From Mucilaginibacter phenanthrenivorans (GTDB taxonomy: Bacteria > Bacteroidota > Bacteroidia > Sphingobacteriales > Sphingobacteriaceae), in the NCBI RefSeq assembly GCF_024721155.1, contig NZ_JAHVAP010000003.1, positions 248,001-312,000 of the forward strand: DNA of 64,000 nucleotides. Reading direction: 5' to 3'. Positions 37,022 to 46,661 of the stretch are shown in pieces (within the stretch, counting starts at the first letter, position 1; the number at the start of each line of letters is the position of its first letter). The notes under the pieces were generated by a model that worked only from the letters and a program-made list of their open reading frames with translations, did not search any database and was not told where the DNA came from. A program made the translations under genes and the position numbers.

Positions 37022-39010
37022 ATGAATAAACTTTTACCCTTATTGGCGCTATGTGCCATATCCTTATCTGTTAACGCTCAAAGCCCTGTAGCCGCAGACG
37101 TTACAGTTACACAAGCTTACGGAAAAATTAACACTGCCGACCTGGAACTTAAAGCCTGCGAGTTTGAAAAGGACGCTAATGCCGAAGTACTTTTTGAAAA
37201 GGGAAACGTATACTTTGGGGCGGATCTTGGGACTATTACCGAAGAGTTTCATGAACGGGTTAAGATCTTTAATGACAATGGGAAAAGTGTAGCCGATGTG
37301 CATATTCGCTATTACAGCGGCGACCATCTGGAGTACGTGACCGGCATCCAGGCCGAAACGGTTAATTTGGTTGATGGAAAGCCCGAAGTAACGAAGCTCG
37401 ACAAAAAGCTGGTTTACACTAAAATAATTGATAAATATTATAGCGAAATTTCCTTTACCCTTCCTAATGTAAAGGCAGGCAGTATTATTGAGTATAAATA
37501 CGATTTAAATTCAACGGCATTTTATGATATGCCCGATTGGGATTTCCAGGAAAAGATCCCGGTGCGTTACAGCGAATTTTCTACGGCAATTCCGGATATT
37601 TTTTATTTTAGGGCTAACACCCGTATATGGTCGCCGTTGGTAAAGCACACCACATCAGGTGACGGCCGGAGTTTTATGGATGGTGGGCAGGCATACCCGT
37701 ACAGCCTTGAAAATGAAACGCGCGGAATGGCGAATATTCATTCGCTGCCCGATGAACCTTACATGTCATCGTACCGCGACAATGTGCAGGGTATTCGGTT
37801 TCAGTTGGTTTCAATAAAACCGGTTGGCGGCTTTGCAAAATCATACTCGGACACCTGGGCGAAGGTAGGCGGGCACCTTATTGACAACGAGGATTTTGGC
37901 GGACAACTTAAAAGAAAAATAAACGGAGAGGAGACTATCATAGCTAAGGCCAAGGCGATGAAAACTGCCGACGAGAAGATAGCCTACATTTTTAATGAAG
38001 TAAGAAATGCCATGAAATGGAACGGGGAAGATAACTGGCATACGGATCAAGGCACATACAGAGCCTGGGAAAACAAAACCGGTAACTCAACCGAAATAAA
38101 CCTGATACTATACCATTTGCTAAAACAATCCGGAGTCGAAGTTTACCCGATGGTAGTGAGCACCCGTGAGCACGGCAAAGTGCAGCCCTTTTATACGTCA
38201 TTAGCGCAGTTTAACAGAGGTGTAGTATATGCGCTTGTTGACACAGCAACCAGGTATGTGCTTGACGCCACCGGCAAATATAACCTGTACAATGAGACCC
38301 CTTCGGAATTGCTTAATTCATCAGGGCTTTGGGTTGATAAGGCAAACAATAAATATGATATCATTATGCTTACAAAGCAAGTTCCGGCCCGTGAATCGGT
38401 TTTTATAAACGCAGAGATTAAGCCTAACGGTAAGCTGGAGGGTAATGCACAGGTTAGCAGCAGCAGTTATAATAAAATAGCTGCCGTGAAGCGCTATAAA
38501 ACAGATGGTGAGAAAAAATACATCGACTTTTTACGCAACGACGATAACAATCTGAAGATAAGCGGCATAAAAATGGACAACATCGATGCCGATGCTGAGC
38601 CGTTGATGCAAACGATCAATTTCAACCTTGACCTGGCCGGCTCGGACGATACTTACATTTACCTGAATCCTAACCTGTTTACACCGCTTGGAAAAAACCC
38701 GTTCTTAAGTGAAAACCGCACTACAGATGTTGACTTTGAATATAGCCGCATCTACTCCATCAACGGGATCTACAAAATGCCTGCAGGCTACAAGGCAGAT
38801 GTTTTGCCCCAAAATATCAGTATGGTAATGCCCGACAAGAGCTTCGGAATTAAGCGGATTGTGGCCGAACAGGATGGATCATTGGTGGTGCGCTATACAA
38901 TTAACTATAATGTGGCCGAATACTCCAAGGAAAACTATGCCGATTTTTTTGCCTTTTTTAAAAAAATGCACGAGTTACTGAGTGAACAGATAGTGTTAAA
39001 GAAAGGCTAA
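37022..39010 (+). CDS. DUF3857/transglutaminase-like protein 3, predicted inactive
   Basis: 662-aa exported paralogue with an ATG start and signal peptide ending near SVNAQ (residue 20). More similar to protein 4 than to 1 and 2 (shared KIAYIFNEV, KTGNSTEINLILY, LDATGKYN). The catalytic-Cys position is Ser356 in GNSTE, the His region is QFNRGVVYA, and Asp415 in VLDAT is kept. It ends with the conserved C-terminal SEQIVLKK motif shared by proteins 1-4. Confidence 0.88.
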   Translation: MNKLLPLLALCAISLSVNAQSPVAADVTVTQAYGKINTADLELKACEFEKDANAEVLFEKGNVYFGADLGTITEEFHERVKIFNDNGKSVADVHIRYYSGDHLEYVTGIQAETVNLVDGKPEVTKLDKKLVYTKIIDKYYSEISFTLPNVKAGSIIEYKYDLNSTAFYDMPDWDFQEKIPVRYSEFSTAIPDIFYFRANTRIWSPLVKHTTSGDGRSFMDGGQAYPYSLENETRGMANIHSLPDEPYMSSYRDNVQGIRFQLVSIKPVGGFAKSYSDTWAKVGGHLIDNEDFGGQLKRKINGEETIIAKAKAMKTADEKIAYIFNEVRNAMKWNGEDNWHTDQGTYRAWENKTGNSTEINLILYHLLKQSGVEVYPMVVSTREHGKVQPFYTSLAQFNRGVVYALVDTATRYVLDATGKYNLYNETPSELLNSSGLWVDKANNKYDIIMLTKQVPARESVFINAEIKPNGKLEGNAQVSSSSYNKIAAVKRYKTDGEKKYIDFLRNDDNNLKISGIKMDNIDADAEPLMQTINFNLDLAGSDDTYIYLNPNLFTPLGKNPFLSENRTTDVDFEYSRIYSINGIYKMPAGYKADVLPQNISMVMPDKSFGIKRIVAEQDGSLVVRYTINYNVAEYSKENYADFFAFFKKMHELLSEQIVLKKG

Positions 39011-39053
39011 TATCGCTGCAGAAAACCTATATAAATGCTTAAAATTTGACTTT

Positions 39054-40967
39054 ATGAACAAGTTTTATTTAATGTGCCTAACCTGCTTTATCAGCCTTTC
39101 AGCGGGGGCACAAACCGAACCGCCTACCGTTGACCCTGTAATGCCGTTTGGAAAAATTGACAAGGTTGACCTGGAGGCTACATCCTGTGATTTTGAGCCG
39201 GATGCAAATGCGGAAATTTTGTTTGATAAAGGGTCCCTGGGAGTTTATATTGGCACACATTTGAGTTTTGACAGGCATACCCGCATTAAAATTTTCAATG
39301 ATAAGGGAAAAAACGAGGCAAATATACACCTGCAATATTATGCCACGGGTGACGTGGAAAACATTGGCGAAATACAAGCGGAAACAATTAACCTTAATAA
39401 CGGCAATATCGAATTTACAAAGGTCGATAACAGCCTAATTTATCGACGAATGGTCGATAAATACCGCATGGAGATCTCTTTTTCTTTCCCAAATGTAAAA
39501 CCCGGATCGGTTATAGAGTTTAAGTATTCGCGAATTTCCCGCATATCAGACGTCCCGAATTGGTATTTTCAAAACGACATCCCTACCCGGTACAGCGAGA
39601 TAAATACAACCTTCCCGGAAGAACTTACCTATAGCTCACTCGTACAGGTTCACCATCCATTCATGGTAAGTAGCCCCAGCAAAAGGGCGATGGCCTATGA
39701 GCCATCTCTTACCGATGAGCCGTATATGACTTCGATAAAGGATAACGCGGATAAAATATTGTTTCAGCTAACTGCTTTAAAAACTGAAAGCGTTTATGCG
39801 CATGCCAATGATACCTGGAAAAAAGTAGGATTAGAGATAGATGAATACGACGGGTTTGGAGGGCAATTTGGTAAGAGTTTAAAAGGTGAATCTTTAATTA
39901 TAGCGAAAGCTAAAAAACTGGCAGACAATAATGAAAAAATAGCCTACATTTTTAATGAAGTTAAAAATACCATGAAATGGGACGGCTTCAATGAAAGCGT
40001 CGTAAATGACGGAACTTCGGCCGCGTGGGATAAAAAGACCGGGAACTCCACTGAAATTAACCTGATACTTTATCGCCTGCTAAAAAAATCGGGAGTTACA
40101 GTTTACCCCATGTTGGTGAGCACAAAAAGGTATGGAAAGGTAAATCGTACATATACCAATGCTGACCAATTTAACAAAACGGTTGTTTATGCCCCGTTCG
40201 ATAACGACTTTTATATATTGGATGCAACCGGGAAATACAACGTGTATAACCAAACGCCTGAAGACCTATTGAACGGAACCGGGTTTTACTTTGACAGGGA
40301 CGAGGACAAATTTGAACTCATTAACATCATGGACAACGCCCCGGTTAGAAAAACCATTTCGTTAACCGCCGAAATTAAACCGGGCGGCAAAATGTCGGGC
40401 ACCGCGCACATAAATAGTTACGGTTACAACCGGATTAGCGATGCAGAACGGTATACCCGGGATGGTGAAAAAAAATATCTTGAATATTTAACCGGGAATG
40501 ACAACAACCTGAAAGTGTCGGCATTAAAAATGGAAAATATGGCGATTGACTCCCTTCCTTTAGCGCAAAGTATTGATTTTAATATCGATTTGCCGGGCGC
40601 TGATGAAAACTACATTTATTTTAATGCGAACCTGTTTTCGCTAATGCATACAAATCCTTTTATTAACGAAAACCGGCATACCAATATCGACTTCGGTTTT
40701 TGCAATAATTATGTAGTAAACGCATCTTTCAAAATGCCGGCAGGCTACAAAATTGACGCTATGCCCGCAAACACTACGATGAGTTTACCTGATGGCAGCA
40801 TTAACTTTAAAAGAGTTCTGGCACAGGAGGACGGTGTTGTTGCAGCAAGGTTTGTGATCTCGTTTAAAAGATCAACCTTCCTGAAGGAAGATTATCCCGG
40901 ATTGCATGACTTCTACAAGAAAATGTACGAAATGTTAAATGAACAAATTGTTTTGAAGAAAATATAA
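39054..40967 (+). CDS. DUF3857/transglutaminase-like protein 4, predicted inactive
   Basis: 637 aa, signal peptide ending near SAGAQ (residue 20). Sister of protein 3. The catalytic-Cys motif is GNS (Ser332), the His region QFNKTVVYA, and Asp390 in YILDAT is retained. The central loop is shorter than in protein 3 (about residues 195-225). Its stop is followed after four bases by the ATG of protein 5, so the two are translationally coupled. Confidence 0.88.
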   Translation: MNKFYLMCLTCFISLSAGAQTEPPTVDPVMPFGKIDKVDLEATSCDFEPDANAEILFDKGSLGVYIGTHLSFDRHTRIKIFNDKGKNEANIHLQYYATGDVENIGEIQAETINLNNGNIEFTKVDNSLIYRRMVDKYRMEISFSFPNVKPGSVIEFKYSRISRISDVPNWYFQNDIPTRYSEINTTFPEELTYSSLVQVHHPFMVSSPSKRAMAYEPSLTDEPYMTSIKDNADKILFQLTALKTESVYAHANDTWKKVGLEIDEYDGFGGQFGKSLKGESLIIAKAKKLADNNEKIAYIFNEVKNTMKWDGFNESVVNDGTSAAWDKKTGNSTEINLILYRLLKKSGVTVYPMLVSTKRYGKVNRTYTNADQFNKTVVYAPFDNDFYILDATGKYNVYNQTPEDLLNGTGFYFDRDEDKFELINIMDNAPVRKTISLTAEIKPGGKMSGTAHINSYGYNRISDAERYTRDGEKKYLEYLTGNDNNLKVSALKMENMAIDSLPLAQSIDFNIDLPGADENYIYFNANLFSLMHTNPFINENRHTNIDFGFCNNYVVNASFKMPAGYKIDAMPANTTMSLPDGSINFKRVLAQEDGVVAARFVISFKRSTFLKEDYPGLHDFYKKMYEMLNEQIVLKKI

Positions 40968-40971
40968 GAAA

Positions 40972-42903
40972 ATGTGTGTTAGATATTTAAGATTACTGTT
41001 TTTTACCGGAGTTGTACTGCTTACAACGATTTGCGCCCACGCGCAGGATGAAAAGATAGACCCTACATTGTATAGCGCTACGGGCATTCCTGATTCATTA
41101 AAAGAAAGTGCCAACTCTGTGGTTCGTTATGATAGAACGGATATGGTTGTGAAAGGCCCGGGAAGGTTAGTGATCAGGAAGCACTCAATTGTTACCGTAT
41201 TAAATGAAAAAGGCGATAAGGAGGCTGTAATGGTGCTGGGTTACAGCAAGAAATACGACACCTTCAGCGATATTGAGATGCGCGTTTATAATGACAAGGG
41301 CGTCTCAATAAAAAAATACCATAAGGGCGATATGTACGACGGTGCCGCAAATGGCGGAGAGCTGGTGTCAGACGAAAGATTTCTTGGTGTGCGGCACACA
41401 ATAGCATCTTATCCATGTACAATTGAGCAGGAATATGAGGAGGATATAAGCAGCTCGCTCGACCTTGGAAGATGGTATATGCAGGGTAATGAGCAAGCGG
41501 TACAAAATGCAAGTTATCACATCCAGATAAACAACGATGCGGGCTTTCGGTATCTCAACCGAAACACTATTGCCAAGCCTGTTAAAACCATAACAGGTAA
41601 CGTGAGTGATTACACCTGGAAGGTTTCGAACCTGAAAGCTTTTAAAATGGAAGAAGGGGCTGTTTCATGGCGGGTTTTACCCGCTATTTATTTCGCCGAT
41701 AATAATTTCCAGTTTTATGGTGTTCAAGGTGATTTTACAACGTGGCAAAACTTTGGTAAATTTATAAAGGGTCTGAATTCGGATGTTTGTACATTAGCAC
41801 CTCAGCGCGAAGAAGAGATCCGCAAAATGACGGACACCATTAAAACGGACAAAGCGAAAGCCGAGTTCCTGTACCGGTACATGCAAAAAAGCATGCGCTA
41901 TGTTAGCGTTCAGCTGGGTATAGGCGGTTTAAAGCCCTTCCCGGCAAAGTTTGTTGATGAAAAAAAATATGGTGATTGTAAGGCTCTTTCAAATTATATG
42001 AATGCGCTGCTTAAAGCGGTTAACATCCCATCAAACTACGCCGTGGTAAACGCGGAACCCAACAAAGAGCCTGCTGACTTCTCATTCCCGTTTAATTATT
42101 TTAACCATGTTATTCTGTGTATTCCTTTTAAAGGAGATACAACCTGGCTGGAGTGCACCAGCAACACAACACAATTTGGTAAACCGAGCGCATTTACAGA
42201 AAATCGCACAGCTTTGTTAATTGGGGATGACGGTGGCAAACTGGTAAATACGCCCCGTAGTAAAATGGCAGATAACCAGTTTAACGGCGAAGCACATATT
42301 ATACTTGATGCCGACGGTGGCGCTAAAACAGCTATAAAGATCTTAAGCACAGGTGAATACCGCGAGATGTATATAGGCATGGCTGCTACTAAGGAGGACG
42401 AGCAAAAAGAATTTTTGCTGCGCGATTTGAATATAAAGCAGCCCGCTGCATTTGACTATAAATCGGGCGAAGACGCTAATTATGTGAAGGAGATAAGCCT
42501 TAACATGGAATATGATAAGTTTTGCGATGTAATGTCGGGCGACAAGCAATTCTATAAGCCTATGGCGTTTAGCCTGTGGCGCGGTACTGTACCCATTGAG
42601 GAAAAAAGAAAAACCGATTATTATTTCGATTTTCCATTGCAAAAATCATGCACCACCACCATTGACCTGCCAACGGGCTTTGAAGTGGAAACCCTGCCGG
42701 CAAATCAAAGTCTGAAGTTTAGCTATGGTTCGTACGACATTAACTACACTTATGATGCTGCAAAGAACCAGGTTATCAGCAAGGCCAGCTTTAAGCTAAC
42801 CAATCACGTTATCCCTGCGGCCAAATACACCGAGATGCAGCAGTATATGGATGCGGTAGCCAAGGCGCAAAATAAAAAGCTGGTGATACGGCATAAGGCG
42901 TAA
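40972..42903 (+). CDS. DUF3857/transglutaminase-like protein 5, catalytic Cys present
   Basis: 643 aa, exported (signal peptide ending near CAHAQ, residue 25). The most divergent of the five: no SEQIVLKK tail and little identity in the N-terminal domain. The transglutaminase core is the canonical type, with Cys336 in KYGDCKALSNYM and His379 in YFNHVIL. The usual Asp position reads WLECTS (Glu394), which I recall as common in this subfamily. This is the only array member with a plausible active site. What it processes is unknown. Confidence 0.9.
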   Translation: MCVRYLRLLFFTGVVLLTTICAHAQDEKIDPTLYSATGIPDSLKESANSVVRYDRTDMVVKGPGRLVIRKHSIVTVLNEKGDKEAVMVLGYSKKYDTFSDIEMRVYNDKGVSIKKYHKGDMYDGAANGGELVSDERFLGVRHTIASYPCTIEQEYEEDISSSLDLGRWYMQGNEQAVQNASYHIQINNDAGFRYLNRNTIAKPVKTITGNVSDYTWKVSNLKAFKMEEGAVSWRVLPAIYFADNNFQFYGVQGDFTTWQNFGKFIKGLNSDVCTLAPQREEEIRKMTDTIKTDKAKAEFLYRYMQKSMRYVSVQLGIGGLKPFPAKFVDEKKYGDCKALSNYMNALLKAVNIPSNYAVVNAEPNKEPADFSFPFNYFNHVILCIPFKGDTTWLECTSNTTQFGKPSAFTENRTALLIGDDGGKLVNTPRSKMADNQFNGEAHIILDADGGAKTAIKILSTGEYREMYIGMAATKEDEQKEFLLRDLNIKQPAAFDYKSGEDANYVKEISLNMEYDKFCDVMSGDKQFYKPMAFSLWRGTVPIEEKRKTDYYFDFPLQKSCTTTIDLPTGFEVETLPANQSLKFSYGSYDINYTYDAAKNQVISKASFKLTNHVIPAAKYTEMQQYMDAVAKAQNKKLVIRHKA

Positions 42904-42913
42904 ATTTGCCCTG

Positions 42914-43543
42914 ATGATCTTCAGGCTGGATGAACGTTTGCTTTTTCCCGATCCCGCATTGGCGGAGGACGACGGCTTGCTGGCTATTGGCGGCGATCTT
43001 TCGGAAGAGCGCCTGCTGCTGGCTTATCAAAATGGCATCTTCCCGTGGTACAGCGAGGACGAACCGATCTTGTGGTTTTCGCCGCATGAAAGGTTTGTGC
43101 TTTACCCCGATGAGTTGAAAATTTCCAAATCGATGCAGCGGGTTTTAAAATCGGGAATGTTTACAATTACTGTAAATGAATGCTTTGAACAGGTAATAGC
43201 TGCCTGTTCAAAGATGGAACGCCCCGGCCAGGATGGTACCTGGATAACCCCCGATATGCAGGCTGCATACATCAACCTTAATAAAAAAGGACATGCCCAC
43301 TCAGTGGAGGTTTGGCAGAACAAAGAGTTAATAGGCGGCTTATATGGCGTGCAGGTGGGTAATGTTTTTTGTGGCGAGAGTATGTTCAGCCTCGTGAGTA
43401 ATGCGTCAAAGTCGGCGTTAATTCATCTGTGCAAAAGCGGGCGCTATGATCTGATAGATTGCCAGGTCCACACCGATCACTTGGCCTCTATGGGTGCAAG
43501 GATGATACTGAGGATGGAGTATTTAGCACAGATCAAATATTAG
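42914..43543 (+). CDS. aat: Leucyl/phenylalanyl-tRNA--protein transferase
   Basis: Transfers Leu or Phe from charged tRNA onto proteins with N-terminal Lys or Arg, marking them for ClpSAP (209 aa, usual length). Family blocks: GLLAIGGDLSEERLLLAYQNGIFPWY (given in parts), PILWFSPHERFVL, GTWITPDMQAAY, GHAHSVEVW and GGLYGVQVGNVFCGESMFS. It starts ten bases after the stop of DUF3857 protein 5, so it is probably on the same transcript, with no obvious functional link. Confidence 0.96.
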   Translation: MIFRLDERLLFPDPALAEDDGLLAIGGDLSEERLLLAYQNGIFPWYSEDEPILWFSPHERFVLYPDELKISKSMQRVLKSGMFTITVNECFEQVIAACSKMERPGQDGTWITPDMQAAYINLNKKGHAHSVEVWQNKELIGGLYGVQVGNVFCGESMFSLVSNASKSALIHLCKSGRYDLIDCQVHTDHLASMGARMILRMEYLAQIKY

Positions 43544-43586
43544 GCAATGTTTGATTTTGTTGATACCTTGCGCTTTTAAATTTTAA

Positions 43587-43618
43587 CTAATCTCTAATCT
43601 CCAGTCGCTGGTCTCTAA
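43587..43618. repeat. Word-repeat arm abutting the ruvC start
   Basis: taatctctaatctccagtcg then ctggtctctaa runs up to the base before the ruvC ATG. It is the same word family as at 17842-17871 and 49745-49831. Confidence 0.5.
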
Positions 43619-44206
43619 ATGGAACTCCAAAAGGAACGCATAATATTAGGTATTGACCCGGGAACAGTGGTGATGGGCTATGGCCTGGTAAAGGAGGTAG
43701 GCACAAAAATTGAACTGATAAGCCTTGGGGTAGTGAAGATGGAAAAGATTGACGACCCCATGCTGAAGCTGCAGCGCATCTTTGAAAAAACTGTTGCACT
43801 GATTGATAACTACAACCCCGACTGCCTTGCCATTGAAGCGCCCTTTTATGGCAAAAACATCCAGGTGATGCTGAAGCTGGGCCGTGCGCAGGGTATGGCA
43901 ATAGCCGCTGCATTATCCCGCAGCATGGTCATAACCGAATATGCTCCCCGCAAAATAAAGCAATCCATAACCGGCAATGGTAACGCCACCAAGGAACAGG
44001 TGGCAGCGATGCTCAAAACCCTTCTTAAGTTTAACGAAACGCCTGATTTTTTAGATGCTACTGACGGGCTTGCTGTGGCCGTGTGCCATTCATTTCAGCG
44101 GATCCCCACCGGCAAGGGCACCTCGGGCAGCAAAAAGTCGTACTCTGGTTGGGACACCTTTGCCAAGGATAATGCCACCCGCGTAGGCGGACTGGGTAAG
44201 AAATGA
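43619..44206 (+). CDS. ruvC: Crossover junction endodeoxyribonuclease RuvC
   Basis: Resolves Holliday junctions with RuvAB during recombination and repair, 195 aa. The RNase-H-like fold shows the acidic catalytic residues Asp13 in LGIDPGTVVMGYG, Glu73 in AIEAPFYGKN, and Asp146/Asp149 in DATDGLAVAV. The C-terminus has an extension of about 30 residues (GTSGSKKSYSGWDTFAK) relative to E. coli, as in other Bacteroidota. ruvA and ruvB are not nearby. Confidence 0.96.
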   Translation: MELQKERIILGIDPGTVVMGYGLVKEVGTKIELISLGVVKMEKIDDPMLKLQRIFEKTVALIDNYNPDCLAIEAPFYGKNIQVMLKLGRAQGMAIAAALSRSMVITEYAPRKIKQSITGNGNATKEQVAAMLKTLLKFNETPDFLDATDGLAVAVCHSFQRIPTGKGTSGSKKSYSGWDTFAKDNATRVGGLGKK

Positions 44207-44246
44207 TACTTGAAGGTTAACCGCTTAAGCGTGGCGCTGCAATATC

Positions 44247-45041
44247 TTATACTGTCTGCAGATTATGCCCGCTGGCAATAAGGCCGATGATTATTGCGCC
44301 TAAAATAATCCTGTACCAGCCAAATAGCTTAAATCCTTTTTTCTCTAAGAAGGTGATAAAAGATTTTATGGCAAGCATCGCTATTACAAATGCAATTATA
44401 TTGCCGATAGCCAGGTATTTGATCTCTTCGCCGGTGAAAATGTGGCCATCCTTGTGAAAATCCCAAAGCTTTTTTGCTGTCGCAGCAAACATGGTTGGCA
44501 CAGCCAGGAAGAAGGAGAACTCTGCAGCAGCGGTACGGGTTAGCTTTTGCGACATCCCCCCAACAATTGAGGCTGCAGAACGCGAAGTGCCGGGAATCAT
44601 GGCCAGGCATTGAAAGAAGCCTATTTTAAGGGCTGTTGCGTAGCTGATATCCTTTTCTTCGGTAACGGTGGGTTTATTAAACCATTTATCAACAAACAAC
44701 AAGATAATCCCGCCAACAAACATAGTGATGCCTACAGTAAGAGCACTTTCAAGCAAATTGTCAATTTTTTTGCTGAAAAGCACCCCGAATATTGCCGCAG
44801 GTATAAACGCGACAAACAGCTTGTAGTAAAAGTTAAGCGATTTCAAAAAACGCTTGTAATATAGTACCACTACCGATAAGATAGCGCCTAATTGAATGGC
44901 AATGGTAAATAGCTTTACGAAGGGATCAGATGCAATATTCATTATTGATGATGCAATGATCATGTGCCCGGTAGAGGACACAGGCAGAAACTCGGTAATC
45001 CCTTCAATAATGGCCAGGACTATAACGTGGATAATGTTCAT
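44247..45041 (-). CDS. uppP: Undecaprenyl-diphosphatase UppP/BacA
   Basis: Inner-membrane enzyme that dephosphorylates undecaprenyl pyrophosphate to recycle the lipid carrier for peptidoglycan; overexpression gives bacitracin resistance in E. coli. 264 aa, about seven or eight membrane helices. Signature [15 protein letters not shown] (residues 13-26) and the [14 protein letters not shown] motif are intact. It ends the ftsX-DUF3098-uppP row, an order I recall as conserved in Bacteroidota. Confidence 0.95.
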   Translation of the reverse strand: MNIIHVIVLAIIEGITEFLPVSSTGHMIIASSIMNIASDPFVKLFTIAIQLGAILSVVVLYYKRFLKSLNFYYKLFVAFIPAAIFGVLFSKKIDNLLESALTVGITMFVGGIILLFVDKWFNKPTVTEEKDISYATALKIGFFQCLAMIPGTSRSAASIVGGMSQKLTRTAAAEFSFFLAVPTMFAATAKKLWDFHKDGHIFTGEEIKYLAIGNIIAFVIAMLAIKSFITFLEKKGFKLFGWYRIILGAIIIGLIASGHNLQTV

Positions 45042-45059
45042 AGGGGTAGGAGAAAGTTG

Positions 45060-45134
45060 ATTAGGTGGATTGAGTTAACTAAGTTGATTAAATTAAGTGC
45101 GCTGTTGAGAATCTAACTCAATCAACCACTCACT
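45060..45134. repeat. Palindromic word repeat between DUF3098 gene and uppP
   Basis: ggtggattgagtta (45064-45077) pairs with taactcaatcaacc (45114-45127) with one mismatch, and further ttgatta/tcaatca words surround them. The 102-bp gap is almost wholly this element. Confidence 0.7.
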
Positions 45135-45143
45135 TATATCAGC

Positions 45144-45431
45144 TCAATCAGCTTTTACAGATGGTTTTTTGAAGATGGCAAAAAATCCCAGCGCGAATCC
45201 GCCCAATACTACCAAAGGAGCAATCACAATTTTGGTGTTGCTGTAGATGTCGGTAGTACCGCTCATTAATATAAAGCCAAACGCTACCACTGCAATGCTG
45301 ATGATAAGCAGGCGGTAATTGCCTTTGTCGAATATAAAGCTAACCGGTTTCGCTTCTGGTGCTTTGTAGGCAGGTTTAGCAGCGGCTGTAGTTTTAACCG
45401 GAGTAGCCGGTTTGGTTATTTTCTGTGCCAT
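45144..45431 (-). CDS. DUF3098 family membrane protein
   Basis: 95 aa. A disordered Lys/Ala/Pro-rich N-terminus (1-30) is followed by two membrane helices (about 39-58 and 69-88) with the family's GFILMSGTTDIYSNTKI loop. Function unknown. The position between ftsX and uppP suggests a role in envelope growth or division. Confidence 0.85.
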   Translation of the reverse strand: MAQKITKPATPVKTTAAAKPAYKAPEAKPVSFIFDKGNYRLLIISIAVVAFGFILMSGTTDIYSNTKIVIAPLVVLGGFALGFFAIFKKPSVKAD

Positions 45432-45434
45432 GTT

Positions 45435-45477
45435 TTTAATTAGTGAATGACTGAATTAGTGAATAATGAAGCTGCCT
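45435..45477. repeat. Word repeat upstream of the DUF3098 start
   Basis: attagtgaatgactg and attagtgaataatg recur head to tail directly upstream of the DUF3098 ATG, with no clear opposite arm. Confidence 0.4.
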
Positions 45478-45497
45478 TTCAGCTTTTACCTCCCGCA

Positions 45498-46376
45498 CTA
45501 CCTATATAAATTATATATTTTTAAACGTAAAAATTTGTTAACTGCCAAAAAGGTGCTGAATCCCGAAATAAAGATCCCTATACCTATTATTGCTACGAAT
45601 ATCAGCCCGAATTCTGTATAATTCCTGAGGATTATCAGGTCAGGGATTTCTTTGTAAGCCAATGAAAGTGTGCCTATTAAAATCAGGATGGCGATAAGGC
45701 CGCCCAATAGCCCGTGCCAGATGCCATACAGCATAAATGGCTTACGGATAAACCCTTTTGTTGCGCCAACTAGCTGCATTGATTTTATCAGGAAGCGCTG
45801 AGAGTAGATAGCCAGCCTGATGGTATTGTTAATGAGCGCTACAGACAACACCACGAATATGCCCGCAAATACAAGTATGATCAGGCTTATGGTGGTAATA
45901 TTTTCATTCATCTGGTCGACCAATGATTTTTGGTATTTAACCTCCTTCACCAACGGATTTTTAAGCAACTCGGCCTTAAGCTTTTCAATATCGGGATTGT
46001 TGGCGTATTCGGCCTTAAGGTAAACATCAAGCGATTGCGACAATGGGTTATAACCCAGGAATTTTACAAAGTCTTCACCCAAATCCTTTTGCAGGTTTCG
46101 TGCAGCAAGCTCCTTGCTTACATACTGGGTTTGCTTAACCATGATATTGCTTTCTATTTGCTTCTGCAGTTGTAAAACATCAGTTTCATGCGCGGCATCG
46201 TCAACAAAAATATTTAGTACAATATTTTCTTTAACATACCTTGACAGGTTTTCTGCCTCAACCAGGATCAACCCCAATAACCCTATCATTGACAGCACCA
46301 TGGCAATTCCAAAAACGGTAGATATATATATCGTTTTTGTTTTTTTTGCCGATGCGCTTGCTTCAAATTCTTCCAT
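45498..46376 (-). CDS. ftsX: Cell division protein FtsX
   Basis: Permease-like partner of the FtsE ATPase; in other bacteria FtsEX activates septal peptidoglycan hydrolases through periplasmic partners. 292 aa: a membrane helix near 20-42, a periplasmic domain (about 45-160), then three helices (about 164-186, 215-240, 256-280). The block IRLAIYSQRFLIKSMQLVGATKGFIRKPF is the ftsX signature (given here in part as RFLIKSMQLVGATKGF). ftsE is not in the window. Confidence 0.93.
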   Translation of the reverse strand: MEEFEASASAKKTKTIYISTVFGIAMVLSMIGLLGLILVEAENLSRYVKENIVLNIFVDDAAHETDVLQLQKQIESNIMVKQTQYVSKELAARNLQKDLGEDFVKFLGYNPLSQSLDVYLKAEYANNPDIEKLKAELLKNPLVKEVKYQKSLVDQMNENITTISLIILVFAGIFVVLSVALINNTIRLAIYSQRFLIKSMQLVGATKGFIRKPFMLYGIWHGLLGGLIAILILIGTLSLAYKEIPDLIILRNYTEFGLIFVAIIGIGIFISGFSTFLAVNKFLRLKIYNLYR

Positions 46377-46540
46377 AGTATTGTCAGTTGCGAGTGGTTA
46401 ATTGTGAGTGAGTAACAAAGTTCCAACACTCTCCACCCGCGAAAATAAGAAACCTAAGCCTAAAGGTAAAAGTTTATCTGTTATTATTATCGATATGGGT
46501 ATTAAACAATAATAAGTTTAACAAAATTTAACGAAGGGAA

Positions 46541-46660
46541 AGACACGAATTTTTCGAATTGAATCGAGTTTCATGAATTAAACATGCCACAGAAAAGTAA
46601 TTGCCGAATTTTGCAATTCCAATTCGTGTAATTCGAAAAAATTCGTGAGCATTAGTGTCT
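46541..46660. repeat. Long palindromic word-repeat element (aattcg type)
   Basis: cacgaatttttcgaatt (46544-46560) pairs with aattcgaaaaaattcgtg (46630-46647) except for one indel, and the outer ends agacacgaat and attagtgtct also pair. Between them gaattttgc, caattccaattcg and gtgtaattcg repeat the word. It lies in the 285-bp gap between ftsX and the E1 gene stop. Confidence 0.8.
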
Positions 46661-46661
46661 A

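Noticed and set aside
33073..42903. Mobile-element or phage origin of the DUF3857 array
   Set aside because: No integrase, transposase or attachment repeats nearby, and base composition looks like the neighbours. Local tandem duplication is the simpler reading.
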